This document shows, piece by piece, positions 22,719-30,153 of a stretch of DNA of 36,411 nt; the first letter of the stretch is position 1; every line of letters starts with the position of its first letter. Source of the DNA: Streptomyces aurantiacus JA 4570 (GTDB lineage: Bacteria; Actinomycetota; Actinomycetes; Streptomycetales; Streptomycetaceae); assembly GCF_000414115.1 (NCBI RefSeq), contig NZ_AOPZ01000042.1:1-36411 (forward strand). Reading direction: 5' to 3'. The notes beneath the pieces were generated by a model. That model saw only the letters and a list, made by a program, of their open reading frames with translations. It did not search any database and was not told the DNA's origin. A program made the translations under genes and the position numbers.

Positions 22719-23390
22719 CTACGCCGCCTTGGCTTTAGTGGCGTAAATGTCCACGTACTCCTGCCCGGAGAGCTGCATGACCTCCGTCATCACGGAATCC
22801 GTCACCGCGCGCAGCACATAACGGTCCCGGTCCATCCCGTCGTACCGGGAGAACTCCATCGCTTCCCCGAAGCGGACCGTCACCTTGCCGGGCCGCGGCA
22901 GCCCCTTGCCACCGGGCTGGAGCTTGTCCGTGCCGATCATCGCGAAGGGGACGACGGGCGCGCCGGTCATCAGGGTCAGGCGCGCGATGCCGGTGCGGCC
23001 GCGGTAGAGACGGCCGTCGGGGGAGCGGGTGCCCTCCGGGTAGATGCCGAAGACCTTGCCGTCGTCGAGGATGCGGCGGCCGGTCATCAGGGCGGCCACC
23101 CCGCCGCGGCCGCCGTCGCGGTCCACGGGGATCATGCCGACGCCGGTGAAGAACCACGCCATGAGGCGGCCCTTGAGGCCCTTGCCGGTGACGTACTCGT
23201 CCTTGCCGATGAAGTAGACGGCCCGGTCGCACACCAGGGGCAGGATCATCGAGTCGATGAACGTCAGGTGGTTTCCGGCCAGAATGACGGGGCCGGTACC
23301 GGGGATGTTCTCGGCGCCTTCGACCCGCGGGCGGAACATCAGGCGCAAGATCGGTCCAAGCACTGCCTTGATGAGCGCTAGACGGGACAA
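22719..23390 (-). CDS. 1-acyl-sn-glycerol-3-phosphate acyltransferase (PlsC-like)
   Basis: The protein is 223 residues from a TTG start at 23390. The acyltransferase box is NHLTFID with His41 and Asp46, and the glycerol-phosphate-binding box is YPEGTRS (about 117-123). This enzyme class acylates lysophosphatidic acid, or a related lysolipid, to form phosphatidic acid at the inner membrane face. The TTG is chosen over the open frame reaching 23594 because GGAGGA lies 4 bp before it and the product starts MSRLALIKAVLGPILRLMF, as family members do; the extra upstream residues look non-coding. TATGGT on the minus strand at 23444-23439 could be the -10 element. Confidence 0.93.
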   Translation of the reverse strand: MSRLALIKAVLGPILRLMFRPRVEGAENIPGTGPVILAGNHLTFIDSMILPLVCDRAVYFIGKDEYVTGKGLKGRLMAWFFTGVGMIPVDRDGGRGGVAALMTGRRILDDGKVFGIYPEGTRSPDGRLYRGRTGIARLTLMTGAPVVPFAMIGTDKLQPGGKGLPRPGKVTVRFGEAMEFSRYDGMDRDRYVLRAVTDSVMTEVMQLSGQEYVDIYATKAKAA

Positions 23391-23856
23391 CAGGTCCTCC
23401 GGTGTCAACGGGTCGACGACGAGTCTGTGCAGGTGAGGACCATACTCGCGGGCCCCCGTTGATTGCACATCGGGTTCATGCGACCGATACGCAGAGTTGA
23501 CCTGATTTTGCCTGCTGTTGCCCCCGCGAGGACCCCACAGTGACGACGGTATCGCTGTGCGAACTGCGTGGCTTGTCCGAGTGGTGCTTCTCACGCACGA
23601 CGCGTCTCACGGCCGGAACTCTTCAAGTCACTTCCTGAAGCCCTCCAGGTGTCCGCGAGCCGAGGCGCACGCGCCGTGCCGCGTTTTCCGGAGCCGCGCG
23701 CCCACCGGCGCGCCGCGCCGCCGGGCCCACTCGACACGCGGCGTCAGCCGCCCGTTCGGCCCCAGGACTCCCGCCCGTCACGTGCCGCCACCTACGATCG
23801 GTGCCGCTTTGTCAGGTGCAAGGCGCAGCACAGCGGTACACAGGGAGGGAGCGCTC
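23391..23856. other. Gene-free divergent region between plsC and the GDPD gene
   Basis: I see no convincing gene in these 466 bp. Open frames here lack family-like content and ribosome sites. Candidate promoter elements are TATGGT for plsC on the minus strand (23444-23439) and TACGAT for the GDPD gene on the plus strand (23793-23798). Neither has a good -35 match. Confidence 0.5.
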
Positions 23857-25035
23857 ATGACGACGCAGGAATCGGGTCAGCGGCGGACGGGGGCGAGCCC
23901 GGGGCGGCGTGCGGTGCTCGGGGCCGCGGTGCTGGGGGCGGGCACGGCCGTCGTCGGGGCGCCGGGCGTGGCGAGAGCCGACGACAAGCACGGGCACGGC
24001 GGCCACGGGGGCGGATACAAGGACTTGCCCGTGCCGACGGTCGTCGCGCACCGCGGGGCCAGCGGCTACCGGCCCGAGCACACGCTGGGCTCGTACCAAC
24101 TCGCCCTGGACATGGGCGCGCACGTCATCGAGCAGGACGTGGTGCCGACGAAGGACGGCCATCTCGTATGCCGTCACGAGAACGACATCACCGGCACGAC
24201 GGACGTCGCCGCGCACCCCGAGTTCGCGGGCCGCAAGACGACCAAGACCGTCGACGGCACCAAGCTCACCGGCTGGTTCACCGAGGACTTCACGCTCGTC
24301 GAGCTGAAGACGCTGCGCGCCAAGGAGCGCATTCCGGGCACGCGGCAGCGCAACACCCTCTACGACGGCCGCTGGGAGGTACCCACCCTCGAAGAGGTCT
24401 TCCGCTGGGCGGAGAAGGAGGGCCGCCGGCGCGGCCGGCGCGTCTGGCTGCACATCGAGACCAAGCACCCCACGTACTTCCGTGGTCTCGGCCTCGGCCT
24501 GGAGGAGCCGCTCGCCAAGCTGCTGCGCCGCTACAACCGCCACCGCAGGCACTCCCCGAACTTCCTGCAGTCCTTCGAGCCGAGCAGCATCCAGCGCCTG
24601 CGCAAGCTCGTCGACGCCCCCGGTGTGGTGCTGCTGTCCACGGCGTCCTCCCGCCCGTGGGACTTCGTCGAGGCGGGCGACCCGCGCACCGTCGCCGACC
24701 TCATCAAGCCCGAGGGCCTGAAGTGGATGGCCTCGTACGCCAAGGGCATCGGCCCGACGCTCGACCTGGTCATCCCCAAGGGCCCCGACGGCAAGCTCCT
24801 GGAGCCGACCACCCTGGTCCGCGACGCGCACGCCGAGGGCCTGCTCCTGCACCCCTACACGATGCGCAACGAGAACACCTTCCTGCCCGCCGACTTCAAG
24901 AAGGGCACGGACCCGAACGCGTACGGCGACGCCTTCGGCGCGTTCAAGACGTACTTCGCCACCGGCATCGACGGGATCTTCTCCGACAACCCGGACACCG
25001 CGCTGCTCGCCGCCGCGGACTTCGCCGACGACTGA
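23857..25035 (+). CDS. Glycerophosphodiester phosphodiesterase, Tat-exported
   Basis: The 392-residue protein starts with a twin-arginine signal (GRRAVLGAAVLGAG, Arg17-Arg18) and probable cleavage after GVARA. The GDPD domain begins VVAHRGASGYRPEHT, with His65 and Arg66, then EQDVVPTKDGHLVCRHE with Glu92, Asp94 and His107, the metal and catalytic residues. Such enzymes hydrolyse glycerophosphodiesters to glycerol-3-phosphate and an alcohol, outside the cell in this case. The His/Gly stretch just after the signal (DDKHGHGGHGGG) is a small metal-binding-like linker. Export through Tat suggests the protein folds with its metal before secretion. GGGAGGG precedes the ATG. Confidence 0.95.
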   Translation: MTTQESGQRRTGASPGRRAVLGAAVLGAGTAVVGAPGVARADDKHGHGGHGGGYKDLPVPTVVAHRGASGYRPEHTLGSYQLALDMGAHVIEQDVVPTKDGHLVCRHENDITGTTDVAAHPEFAGRKTTKTVDGTKLTGWFTEDFTLVELKTLRAKERIPGTRQRNTLYDGRWEVPTLEEVFRWAEKEGRRRGRRVWLHIETKHPTYFRGLGLGLEEPLAKLLRRYNRHRRHSPNFLQSFEPSSIQRLRKLVDAPGVVLLSTASSRPWDFVEAGDPRTVADLIKPEGLKWMASYAKGIGPTLDLVIPKGPDGKLLEPTTLVRDAHAEGLLLHPYTMRNENTFLPADFKKGTDPNAYGDAFGAFKTYFATGIDGIFSDNPDTALLAAADFADD

Positions 25036-25092
25036 GAGCCGGTCTCCGACCCGCCTCGTCAACGGGTTTGCCCGAAGCCCCAGTTGGGGTGA

Positions 25093-25134
25093 GACGCGGC
25101 CGTTCCTGAAACCCAGAACCGGAACGGCCGCGTC
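25093..25134 (+). terminator. 14-bp perfect hairpin between GDPD and sigma-factor genes
   Basis: Bases 25093-25106 pair perfectly with 25121-25134 around a 14-base loop, starting 58 bp after the GDPD stop. The stem ends only 9 bp before the ATG at 25144. It probably terminates the GDPD transcript; its closeness to the next start means it could also mask that start in a read-through mRNA. Confidence 0.75.
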
Positions 25135-25143
25135 CATGGCGGC

Positions 25144-25695
25144 ATGGCTCCTTCACTCCCGCCGCTCCGCACGCGGCCGTCGTCGCTCTCGTACGACCTG
25201 GTCACCACCCTGCGCCCGCTGCTCGCCGCCGAGGCATCGGCCGAGGCGGGCGCCTGCGGCGCCGACCCCGGCGACCTGGAGCAGGCCGTCTGGCTGCGCC
25301 TGCTCGAACACCTGGACGCCGGGGGCCCGCCCGCCGACCCCGCCGCCTGGCTGCGCGCCGCCGTCCGCGACGAGGCGCGCCGCACCCGCAGCACGGCCCG
25401 CCGCGAGCGGCCCTACGCGACCGAGCCCGCCGACCCGCGCGTGGGCCCCGAACAGCGGGCGCTGCGGGCCGACCGGCACCGCACCCTCTACGCCGCCGTC
25501 CGGAAACTGCCCGGCCGCTGTCCACGACTTGTGGCTGCGCTTCTGTCGCCCAAAGACCTCACCTACCGAGAAATCGCAGGGGAGTTGGGAATGTCACAAG
25601 GATCTTTGGGGCCGGAACGTTCCCGATGCCTGGGATGCCTGCGCAGAATGCTCGCGCAAGAGGTTGCGACTCCGGACCCATGGGGAAAGGAGTGA
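25144..25695 (+). CDS. Sigma-70-family (ECF-like) sigma factor
   Basis: The 183-residue protein looks like a compact sigma factor. A region-2-like segment lies in DLEQAVWLRLLEHL to WLRAAVRDEARR, and a region-4 helix-turn-helix lies in DLTYREIAGELGMSQGSLGPERSRCLGCLRRML, typical of SigE-like ECF factors in Streptomyces. The region between them is short. The ATG lies 9 bp after the hairpin at 25093-25134 and lacks a ribosome site, so it may be leaderless or its start may be misplaced. No anti-sigma gene is adjacent. A GNAT gene follows 40 bp later. Promoter targets are unknown. Confidence 0.8.
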   Translation: MAPSLPPLRTRPSSLSYDLVTTLRPLLAAEASAEAGACGADPGDLEQAVWLRLLEHLDAGGPPADPAAWLRAAVRDEARRTRSTARRERPYATEPADPRVGPEQRALRADRHRTLYAAVRKLPGRCPRLVAALLSPKDLTYREIAGELGMSQGSLGPERSRCLGCLRRMLAQEVATPDPWGKE

Positions 25696-25735
25696 GGGAC
25701 AACCGGCGGAGCAGGTGAGCGGGAGGCATGCACAC

Positions 25736-26239
25736 ATGGGCATGAGCGTGACCATCTCGGAGGCGACCGACACGGACGCCGAGCAGATCCTCAAACTGCA
25801 GTACCTCTGCTACCAGAGCGAGGCCGAGCTGTACGGCGACTACTCCATCGAGCCGCTGACACAGACCCTCGACTCCATCAAGGCCGAGCTGGCCGAGGGC
25901 AGCGTCCTGGTGGCGCGCCTGGGCGAGGAGGTCGTGGCGTCCGTGCGGGGCACGGTCGACGCGGCGGGCACGGCCCGGATCGGCAAGCTCATCGTGCACC
26001 CGCGGATGCAGCGGCACGGCCTGGGCGGCCGGCTCCTGGACGCCATCGAGCGCCGCCTCGGCGAGAGCGGTACCGCGCAGCGCTTCGAGCTGTTCACCGG
26101 CCACCGCAGCGAGAGCAACCTCCAGCTCTACCGCAAGCACGGCTACGCGCCCGTGAGCACCCAGCGCGTGGACGACCGCCTGACGGTGGTGACGCTCTCC
26201 AAGGACGCCGAGGCGGGGGCGTACGTGACCAGCGCCTAG
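25736..26239 (+). CDS. GNAT-family N-acetyltransferase
   Basis: The 167-residue GNAT protein has IGKLIVHPRMQRHGLGGRLLDAIE as the acetyl-CoA motif A, and YRKHGYAP as the C-terminal motif B helix. ATG 25736 is chosen because GGGAGG lies about 9 bp upstream; ATG 25742 is an alternative. The longer open frame from 25136 overlaps the sigma-factor gene in another frame and is not real. The substrate is unknown. The gene may be co-transcribed with the sigma factor. Its TAG stop overlaps the stop of the convergent membrane-protein gene. Confidence 0.9.
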   Translation: MGMSVTISEATDTDAEQILKLQYLCYQSEAELYGDYSIEPLTQTLDSIKAELAEGSVLVARLGEEVVASVRGTVDAAGTARIGKLIVHPRMQRHGLGGRLLDAIERRLGESGTAQRFELFTGHRSESNLQLYRKHGYAPVSTQRVDDRLTVVTLSKDAEAGAYVTSA

Positions 26240-26697
26240 GCGGGCTCCCCGGACTGGCCGCGCGCCCGGCGCAGCCAGAACACCGCGGTCACCGGAAGCA
26301 GCACGGGGATGAACAGATAGCCCATGCCGAAGTCCGACCAGACCGTGGCGTCCGGGAACGCGGAGGGCTCCGCGAGGGTCCAGGCCCCGACGCCGAGCAC
26401 GCCGACCAGCTCGGCGGCGCAGCACACCAGCGCCGCCTTGCGGGCCGTCTCGCCGCCGCGTACGAGCGAGTACGTGATGAAGCCGTAGACGACGCCGGCG
26501 ATCGCGGAGAGCGTGTACGCGAGCGGGGCCTTGCCGAAGTCCGTGGAGATCTGGACCGCGGAGCGCGACACCGCGCCCACGACCATCACGCCGTACAGCC
26601 ACACCAGCAGGATGCCGGGGCCGGTGATCAGCTTCTGCCGCGGCTGCTGCTGCTGCCTCGCCTGCCCGGCGCGGGGCTCGTCGTCGGTCACCGTCAC
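26236..26697 (-). CDS. Conserved integral membrane protein (4 TM)
   Basis: This 153-residue protein has a polar, Gln-rich N-terminus (QARQQQQPRQK) and four hydrophobic segments, at ILLVWLYGVMVVGAV, YTLSAIAGVVYGFITY, ALVCCAAELVGVLGVGAW and GYLFIPVLLPVTAVFWL. No domain is recognised. The start is GTG at 26697, one base after the stop of the upstream membrane-protein gene, so the two are tightly coupled. They may form one membrane complex. Its stop codon overlaps the GNAT stop on the other strand inside CCTAGG. The function is unknown. Confidence 0.85.
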   Translation of the reverse strand: MTVTDDEPRAGQARQQQQPRQKLITGPGILLVWLYGVMVVGAVSRSAVQISTDFGKAPLAYTLSAIAGVVYGFITYSLVRGGETARKAALVCCAAELVGVLGVGAWTLAEPSAFPDATVWSDFGMGYLFIPVLLPVTAVFWLRRARGQSGEPA

Positions 26698-26698
26698 C

Positions 26699-27058
26699 TC
26701 AGCCTCCCCAGATGTCGTAGAGCCGCACTTCGAGGACGGCGAGGACCACGCCGCCCGCGGCGACGGTCAGCGAGCCCCAGCGGGTGCGCTCGCCGAGGGA
26801 CATGAAGCCCGCCGCCGGGACGCACGCGAACGAGCCGATCAGATACGCCACGAAGATCGTCGTGCCCTGCTCGGGGTCCTCGCCCCGCGCCAGCTGCACG
26901 ACGCCGACGATCAGCTGGACCAGCGCGAGCAGGGTGACCACACCCATGCCGATGAAGTGCCAGTCCTTCGTCGGCTGGTCCCGGTAGGCGGCGAAGCCGC
27001 ACCAGGCCGCGAGCGCGAGCGCGGCCACGGAGGTCGCGACGGTCAGGGCAACAAGCAT
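26699..27058 (-). CDS. Small conserved membrane protein (4 TM)
   Basis: This 119-residue protein is almost entirely membrane: four hydrophobic segments beginning MLVALTVATSVAALALAAW, VVTLLALVQLIVGVVQLA, IFVAYLIGSFACVPAAG and LTVAAGGVVLAVLEVRLY. Short polar loops DQPTKDW and RGEDPEQG lie between. It is the first gene of a two-gene leftward unit with the 153-residue membrane protein. No signal peptide cleavage or enzyme motif is seen. The function is unknown. It is divergent from the HAD gene, 90 bp away. Confidence 0.85.
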   Translation of the reverse strand: MLVALTVATSVAALALAAWCGFAAYRDQPTKDWHFIGMGVVTLLALVQLIVGVVQLARGEDPEQGTTIFVAYLIGSFACVPAAGFMSLGERTRWGSLTVAAGGVVLAVLEVRLYDIWGG

Positions 27059-27148
27059 GCCGAGACCCTATTACGGGCCAAAAGGCCCGGTGTGCTCGGC
27101 CCCGGGGGCCCAGGATCCGCGGGTGGGTCCCCCCGTATCGTCGAGGCC

Positions 27149-27796
27149 ATGAAGATCCAGGCTGAAGCGCTCCTGTTCGACAACGACGGCACCCTTGTCT
27201 CCTCCATCGAATCCGTCCACCGCTGCTGGACGCGCTGGGCAAAGGAGTACGGGATCACCGCCGAGGAGTTCGCCGCGGTCGAACTGCACGGCCGCCCCGC
27301 CGCCGAGATCGTCGCCGACCTGCTGCCCGCGGACCGCGTGGCCGAGGCCGTGGCCCGGATCGAGGACCTTGAGGTCTCCGACGTCGCGGGCGGTGTGGTC
27401 GCGCTGCCCGGCACCCTCGACCTGCTCGCGTCGCTGCCCGCCGAGCGCTGGGCCGTCGTCACCTCCGCGTCCCGCCGCCTGGCCGAGGCCCGCCTCGCCG
27501 AGGTCGGGATCCGCCCGAAGACGCTGATAGCCGCCGACGACATCACCCGCGGCAAGCCCGACCCGGAGCCCTTCCTGCTCGCGGCCCGCACGCTCGGCGT
27601 GGACCCGGCGCGCTGCGTGGTCTTCGAGGACGCCCCCGCGGGTCTCACGGCCGGCCGGGCCGCCGGCATGACCACCGTGGCGTTGACCACAACGCACACC
27701 GCGCCCGAGCTGTCCGCCGACGTCGTCGTGCGGGACCTCTCGGCGGTGTCCGCGCAGGCCACGGCGGGTGGCGTGGAGATCGGCACCGGCGCCTGA
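27149..27796 (+). CDS. HAD-superfamily phosphatase (subfamily IA)
   Basis: The 215-residue protein has all four HAD motifs: I is LLFDNDGTLV with nucleophile Asp11 and Asp13, II is VVTSAS, III is the Lys in RGKPDPEPF, and IV is VVFEDAPAG. The helical cap between motifs I and II (about 15-80) is the small type of sugar-phosphate and phosphoglycolate phosphatases. Relatives dephosphorylate hexose phosphates such as sorbitol-6-phosphate or 2-deoxyglucose-6-phosphate; the substrate here is unknown. The ATG begins MKIQAEALLFDNDGT; a much longer open frame upstream overlaps the membrane genes and is not coding. Confidence 0.93.
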   Translation: MKIQAEALLFDNDGTLVSSIESVHRCWTRWAKEYGITAEEFAAVELHGRPAAEIVADLLPADRVAEAVARIEDLEVSDVAGGVVALPGTLDLLASLPAERWAVVTSASRRLAEARLAEVGIRPKTLIAADDITRGKPDPEPFLLAARTLGVDPARCVVFEDAPAGLTAGRAAGMTTVALTTTHTAPELSADVVVRDLSAVSAQATAGGVEIGTGA

Positions 27797-27890
27797 GCGT
27801 CGTCCCAGGTGTGCGGCGCGGCGTCCGCCGTCGTCCCAAGTTCGTCCGCTATTCGGACAGCGGTGGCGGGACGCGCCCGCACGCGTGTTT

Positions 27891-27896
27891 TACTGT
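27891..27896 (+). promoter_or_regulatory. Probable -10 element of the met leader transcript
   Basis: TACTGT lies in a short AT-rich stretch (GTTTTACTGTT) in otherwise GC-rich DNA. It would place the transcription start at about 27902, the A of the leader-peptide ATG, implying a leaderless mRNA. No strong -35 is seen. Confidence 0.5.
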
Positions 27897-27901
27897 TCCG
27901 C

Positions 27902-27988
27902 ATGACCACGACGAGCTACCGCACCCTTGCGACCGAGGCGATCACGACGCCCGGTGCTCGTTGTATGTGTCGAATGTGCGCCTTCTGA
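27902..27988 (+). CDS. Cys/Met-rich leader peptide upstream of the methionine transporter
   Basis: This 28-codon ORF starts MTTTSYRTLATEAITTP and ends ARCMCRMCAF then TGA. Three cysteine and two methionine codons are packed into codons 21-26 (TGT ATG TGT CGA ATG TGC). It lies 231 bp upstream of metN on the same strand with no other gene between. There is no Shine-Dalgarno; the -10 element at 27891-27896 suggests it is read from a leaderless mRNA. A run of scarce sulfur-amino-acid codons at the end of a short ORF before a sulfur-amino-acid transport operon is the layout of ribosome-mediated attenuation. Cysteine-responsive leaders are known in mycobacteria. The function here is inference. Confidence 0.7.
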   Translation: MTTTSYRTLATEAITTPGARCMCRMCAF

Positions 27989-28051
27989 GGGCCCCCGCAC
28001 CACTGAGAGCCTCGCGCCCCGAAGCGAAGCCGCTGTGCCGCGCCACTACGC

Positions 28052-28089
28052 CACGTACGCACCCGTAGAAGTCACGTACGCATCCGTAG
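28052..28089 (+). repeat. 17-bp direct repeats in the metN leader
   Basis: CACGTACGCACCCGTAG (28052-28068) and CACGTACGCATCCGTAG (28073-28089) differ at one base and are exactly 21 bp apart, two helical turns. They lie between the leader ORF and metN. They could be a tandem protein-binding site or part of an RNA fold. The rest of the gap from 27989 to 28219 shows no other clear feature. Confidence 0.8.
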
Positions 28090-28219
28090 CAAGCGAGCCC
28101 GCCCCGCGCACACGTCCTCCGGTTCTTCCCCGACATCGCGAGAACCGTGCCGCGTTCCGAACGAATGCCCCGTGCCCCGGCGCCACCGCGCCGTGCACTC
28201 GACAGTGACGGAAACCCCA

Positions 28220-29293
28220 GTGATCACCACTTCCGGCCTGACCAAGGTCTACCGCTCACGCGGTCGTGAAGTAACCGCCCTCGACGGAGTCGATCTCCAT
28301 GTGCGGGAAGGCGAGGTGTACGGCGTCATCGGCCAGTCCGGTGCCGGTAAATCCTCCCTGATCCGCTGCGTCAACCTCCTTGAGCGCCCCACCTCCGGCA
28401 CGGTGACGGTGGCCGGCCAGGACCTCACCGCGCTCGCCGGGCGCGGACCGAGGGCGGGCAAGGAACTGCGCGCCGCCCGCAGCCGCATCGGCATGGTCTT
28501 CCAGCACTTCAACCTGCTGTCCTCGCGCACGGTCCAGGCCAACATCGAGCTGCCGCTCGAGATCCTCGGCCTGTCCGGCAAGGAACGCTCCCGCAAGGCG
28601 CTCGACCTCCTGGACCTGGTCGGCCTCGCCGACAAGGCCAAGGTCTACCCGGCGCAGCTCTCCGGCGGCCAGAAGCAGCGCGTCGGCATCGCCCGCGCCC
28701 TGGCCGGCGAGCCCAAGGTGCTGCTCTCGGACGAGGCGACCAGCGCCCTCGACCCGGACACCACCCGCTCCATCCTGGAGCTCCTGCGCGACCTCAACCG
28801 CCAGCTCGGCCTCACCGTCCTGCTGATCACGCACGAGATGGAGGTCGTCAAGACGGTCTGCGACTCGGCCGCGCTCATGCAGCGGGGCCGCATCGTGGAG
28901 TCCGGCACCGTCAACGAACTGCTCGCCACCCCCGGCTCGCAGCTCGCCGCCGCGCTCTTCCCCGTCAGCGGCGACGCCACCGGCGCCGACCGCACCGTCG
29001 TCGACGTGACCTTCCACGGCGATGCCGCGACCCAGCCGGTCATCTCCCAGCTGTCGCGCACGTACAACATCGACATCTCGATCCTCGGCGCCGCCATGGA
29101 CACCGTCGCGGGCAAGCAGGTCGGCCGGATGCGCATCGAGCTGCCCGGCCGCTTCGAGGAGAACGTCGTCCCGATCGGCTTCCTGCGCGAGCAGGGCCTC
29201 CAGGTCGACGTGGCCGGTGACGCGCCCGCGTCGATCCCGGCGCAGGACGCGCCCGCGACCGCCGCCGCGCTGGTGAAGGAAGGTGCCAAGTGA
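28220..29293 (+). CDS. metN: Methionine ABC transporter, ATP-binding protein
   Basis: The 357-residue ATPase has Walker A GQSGAGKS (38-45), signature LSGGQ (147-151), Walker B VLLSDE (167-172) and the switch His205 in LLITHEM. A C-terminal NIL domain (about 258-332, VVDVTFHGDAATQPVISQL onward) is specific to MetN. It binds cytoplasmic methionine to shut the transporter. The start is uncertain: GTG 28220 (MITTSGLTKVY) has a weak GGAAA site, and GTG 28205 adds five residues. The frame opening at 28172 is less likely. metI starts in a GTGA overlap with the stop. The operon order is metN, metI, metQ, metQ. Confidence 0.95.
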   Translation: MITTSGLTKVYRSRGREVTALDGVDLHVREGEVYGVIGQSGAGKSSLIRCVNLLERPTSGTVTVAGQDLTALAGRGPRAGKELRAARSRIGMVFQHFNLLSSRTVQANIELPLEILGLSGKERSRKALDLLDLVGLADKAKVYPAQLSGGQKQRVGIARALAGEPKVLLSDEATSALDPDTTRSILELLRDLNRQLGLTVLLITHEMEVVKTVCDSAALMQRGRIVESGTVNELLATPGSQLAAALFPVSGDATGADRTVVDVTFHGDAATQPVISQLSRTYNIDISILGAAMDTVAGKQVGRMRIELPGRFEENVVPIGFLREQGLQVDVAGDAPASIPAQDAPATAAALVKEGAK

Positions 29294-30087
29294 CCTGGTC
29301 GGAGATGCAGCCCCTGCTGGAGCAGGCATGTTGGGACACGCTCTACATGGTCGGCTGGTCGACGCTGATCGCCGTCGTCGGCGGCCTGCCGCTCGGCATC
29401 CTGCTGGTCCTCACCGACCGCGGCGGGCTGCTGCAGAACGTGGTCGTGAACAAGGTCATCGGGCAGGTCGTGAACATCGCCCGCTCGATGCCGTTCATCA
29501 TCCTCATCGTGGCCCTGATGGACTTCACGCGCTGGGTCGTCGGCACCACCATCAACCGTGAGGCGGCCATCGTGCCGCTCGCCATCGGCGCCATCCCGTT
29601 CTTCGCCCGGCTCGTCGAGACGGCCGTGCGCGAGGTCGACCACGGCCTGGTCGAGGCCGTGCAGTCGATGGGCGGCAACACCTGGACCGTCGTACGCAAG
29701 GTCCTCGTGCCCGAGTCGCTGCCGTCGCTGATCTCCAGCGTCACCACGACGATCGTCGTGCTCATCGGCTACTCGGCGATGGCGGGCACCGTCGGCGCCG
29801 GCGGCCTCGGCGACCTCGCGATCCGCTACGGCTACCAGCGGTTCGAGACCGAGCTGATGTGGATCACCGTGGCGATCCTCGCCGTGGTCATCTCCGTCAT
29901 CCAGTTCGCCGGCGACTACGCGGCGCGCGGCCTGCACCGCCGCGGCGGCGGCTCCGGAGCCGCCCCCCGGCTCCGGCTGCTGCGCGGCAAGGCGCAGGAG
30001 AGCGCCGCCACCGCCGAGCCCGTGCGGACCACCGACCCGGTCACGGCGGACGCCGAGCCCGAGCGGGAGCCCGTCAAGGCTTCCTGA
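29290..30087 (+). CDS. metI: Methionine ABC transporter, permease
   Basis: The 265-residue protein has about five to six membrane helices, as MetI permeases do. The EAA coupling loop is visible as EAVQSMGGNTWTVVRKVLVPESLPSL, which docks on MetN. The start GTG overlaps the metN stop. The last 50 or so residues form a polar Ala/Pro/Glu tail after the final helix, longer than in typical enterobacterial MetI, with no known role. metQ follows 66 bp downstream. Methionine, probably including D-methionine, is the expected substrate. Confidence 0.95.
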   Translation: MTWSEMQPLLEQACWDTLYMVGWSTLIAVVGGLPLGILLVLTDRGGLLQNVVVNKVIGQVVNIARSMPFIILIVALMDFTRWVVGTTINREAAIVPLAIGAIPFFARLVETAVREVDHGLVEAVQSMGGNTWTVVRKVLVPESLPSLISSVTTTIVVLIGYSAMAGTVGAGGLGDLAIRYGYQRFETELMWITVAILAVVISVIQFAGDYAARGLHRRGGGSGAAPRLRLLRGKAQESAATAEPVRTTDPVTADAEPEREPVKAS

Positions 30088-30153
30088 GTTCACCCAGCAC
30101 CACCCCGCACCATCACCGCGGGGGTGTACCACCCATGGAGAAAGGCACTTTTC

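Noticed and set aside
23518..23856. N-terminal extension of the GDPD gene from an upstream in-frame start
   Set aside because: The twin-arginine signal begins just after ATG 23857, which has a strong ribosome site; upstream residues are not signal-like.
27989..28219. SAM riboswitch upstream of metN
   Set aside because: I see no S-box core or known SAM-binding pattern. The leader ORF is the better explanation for sulfur control.
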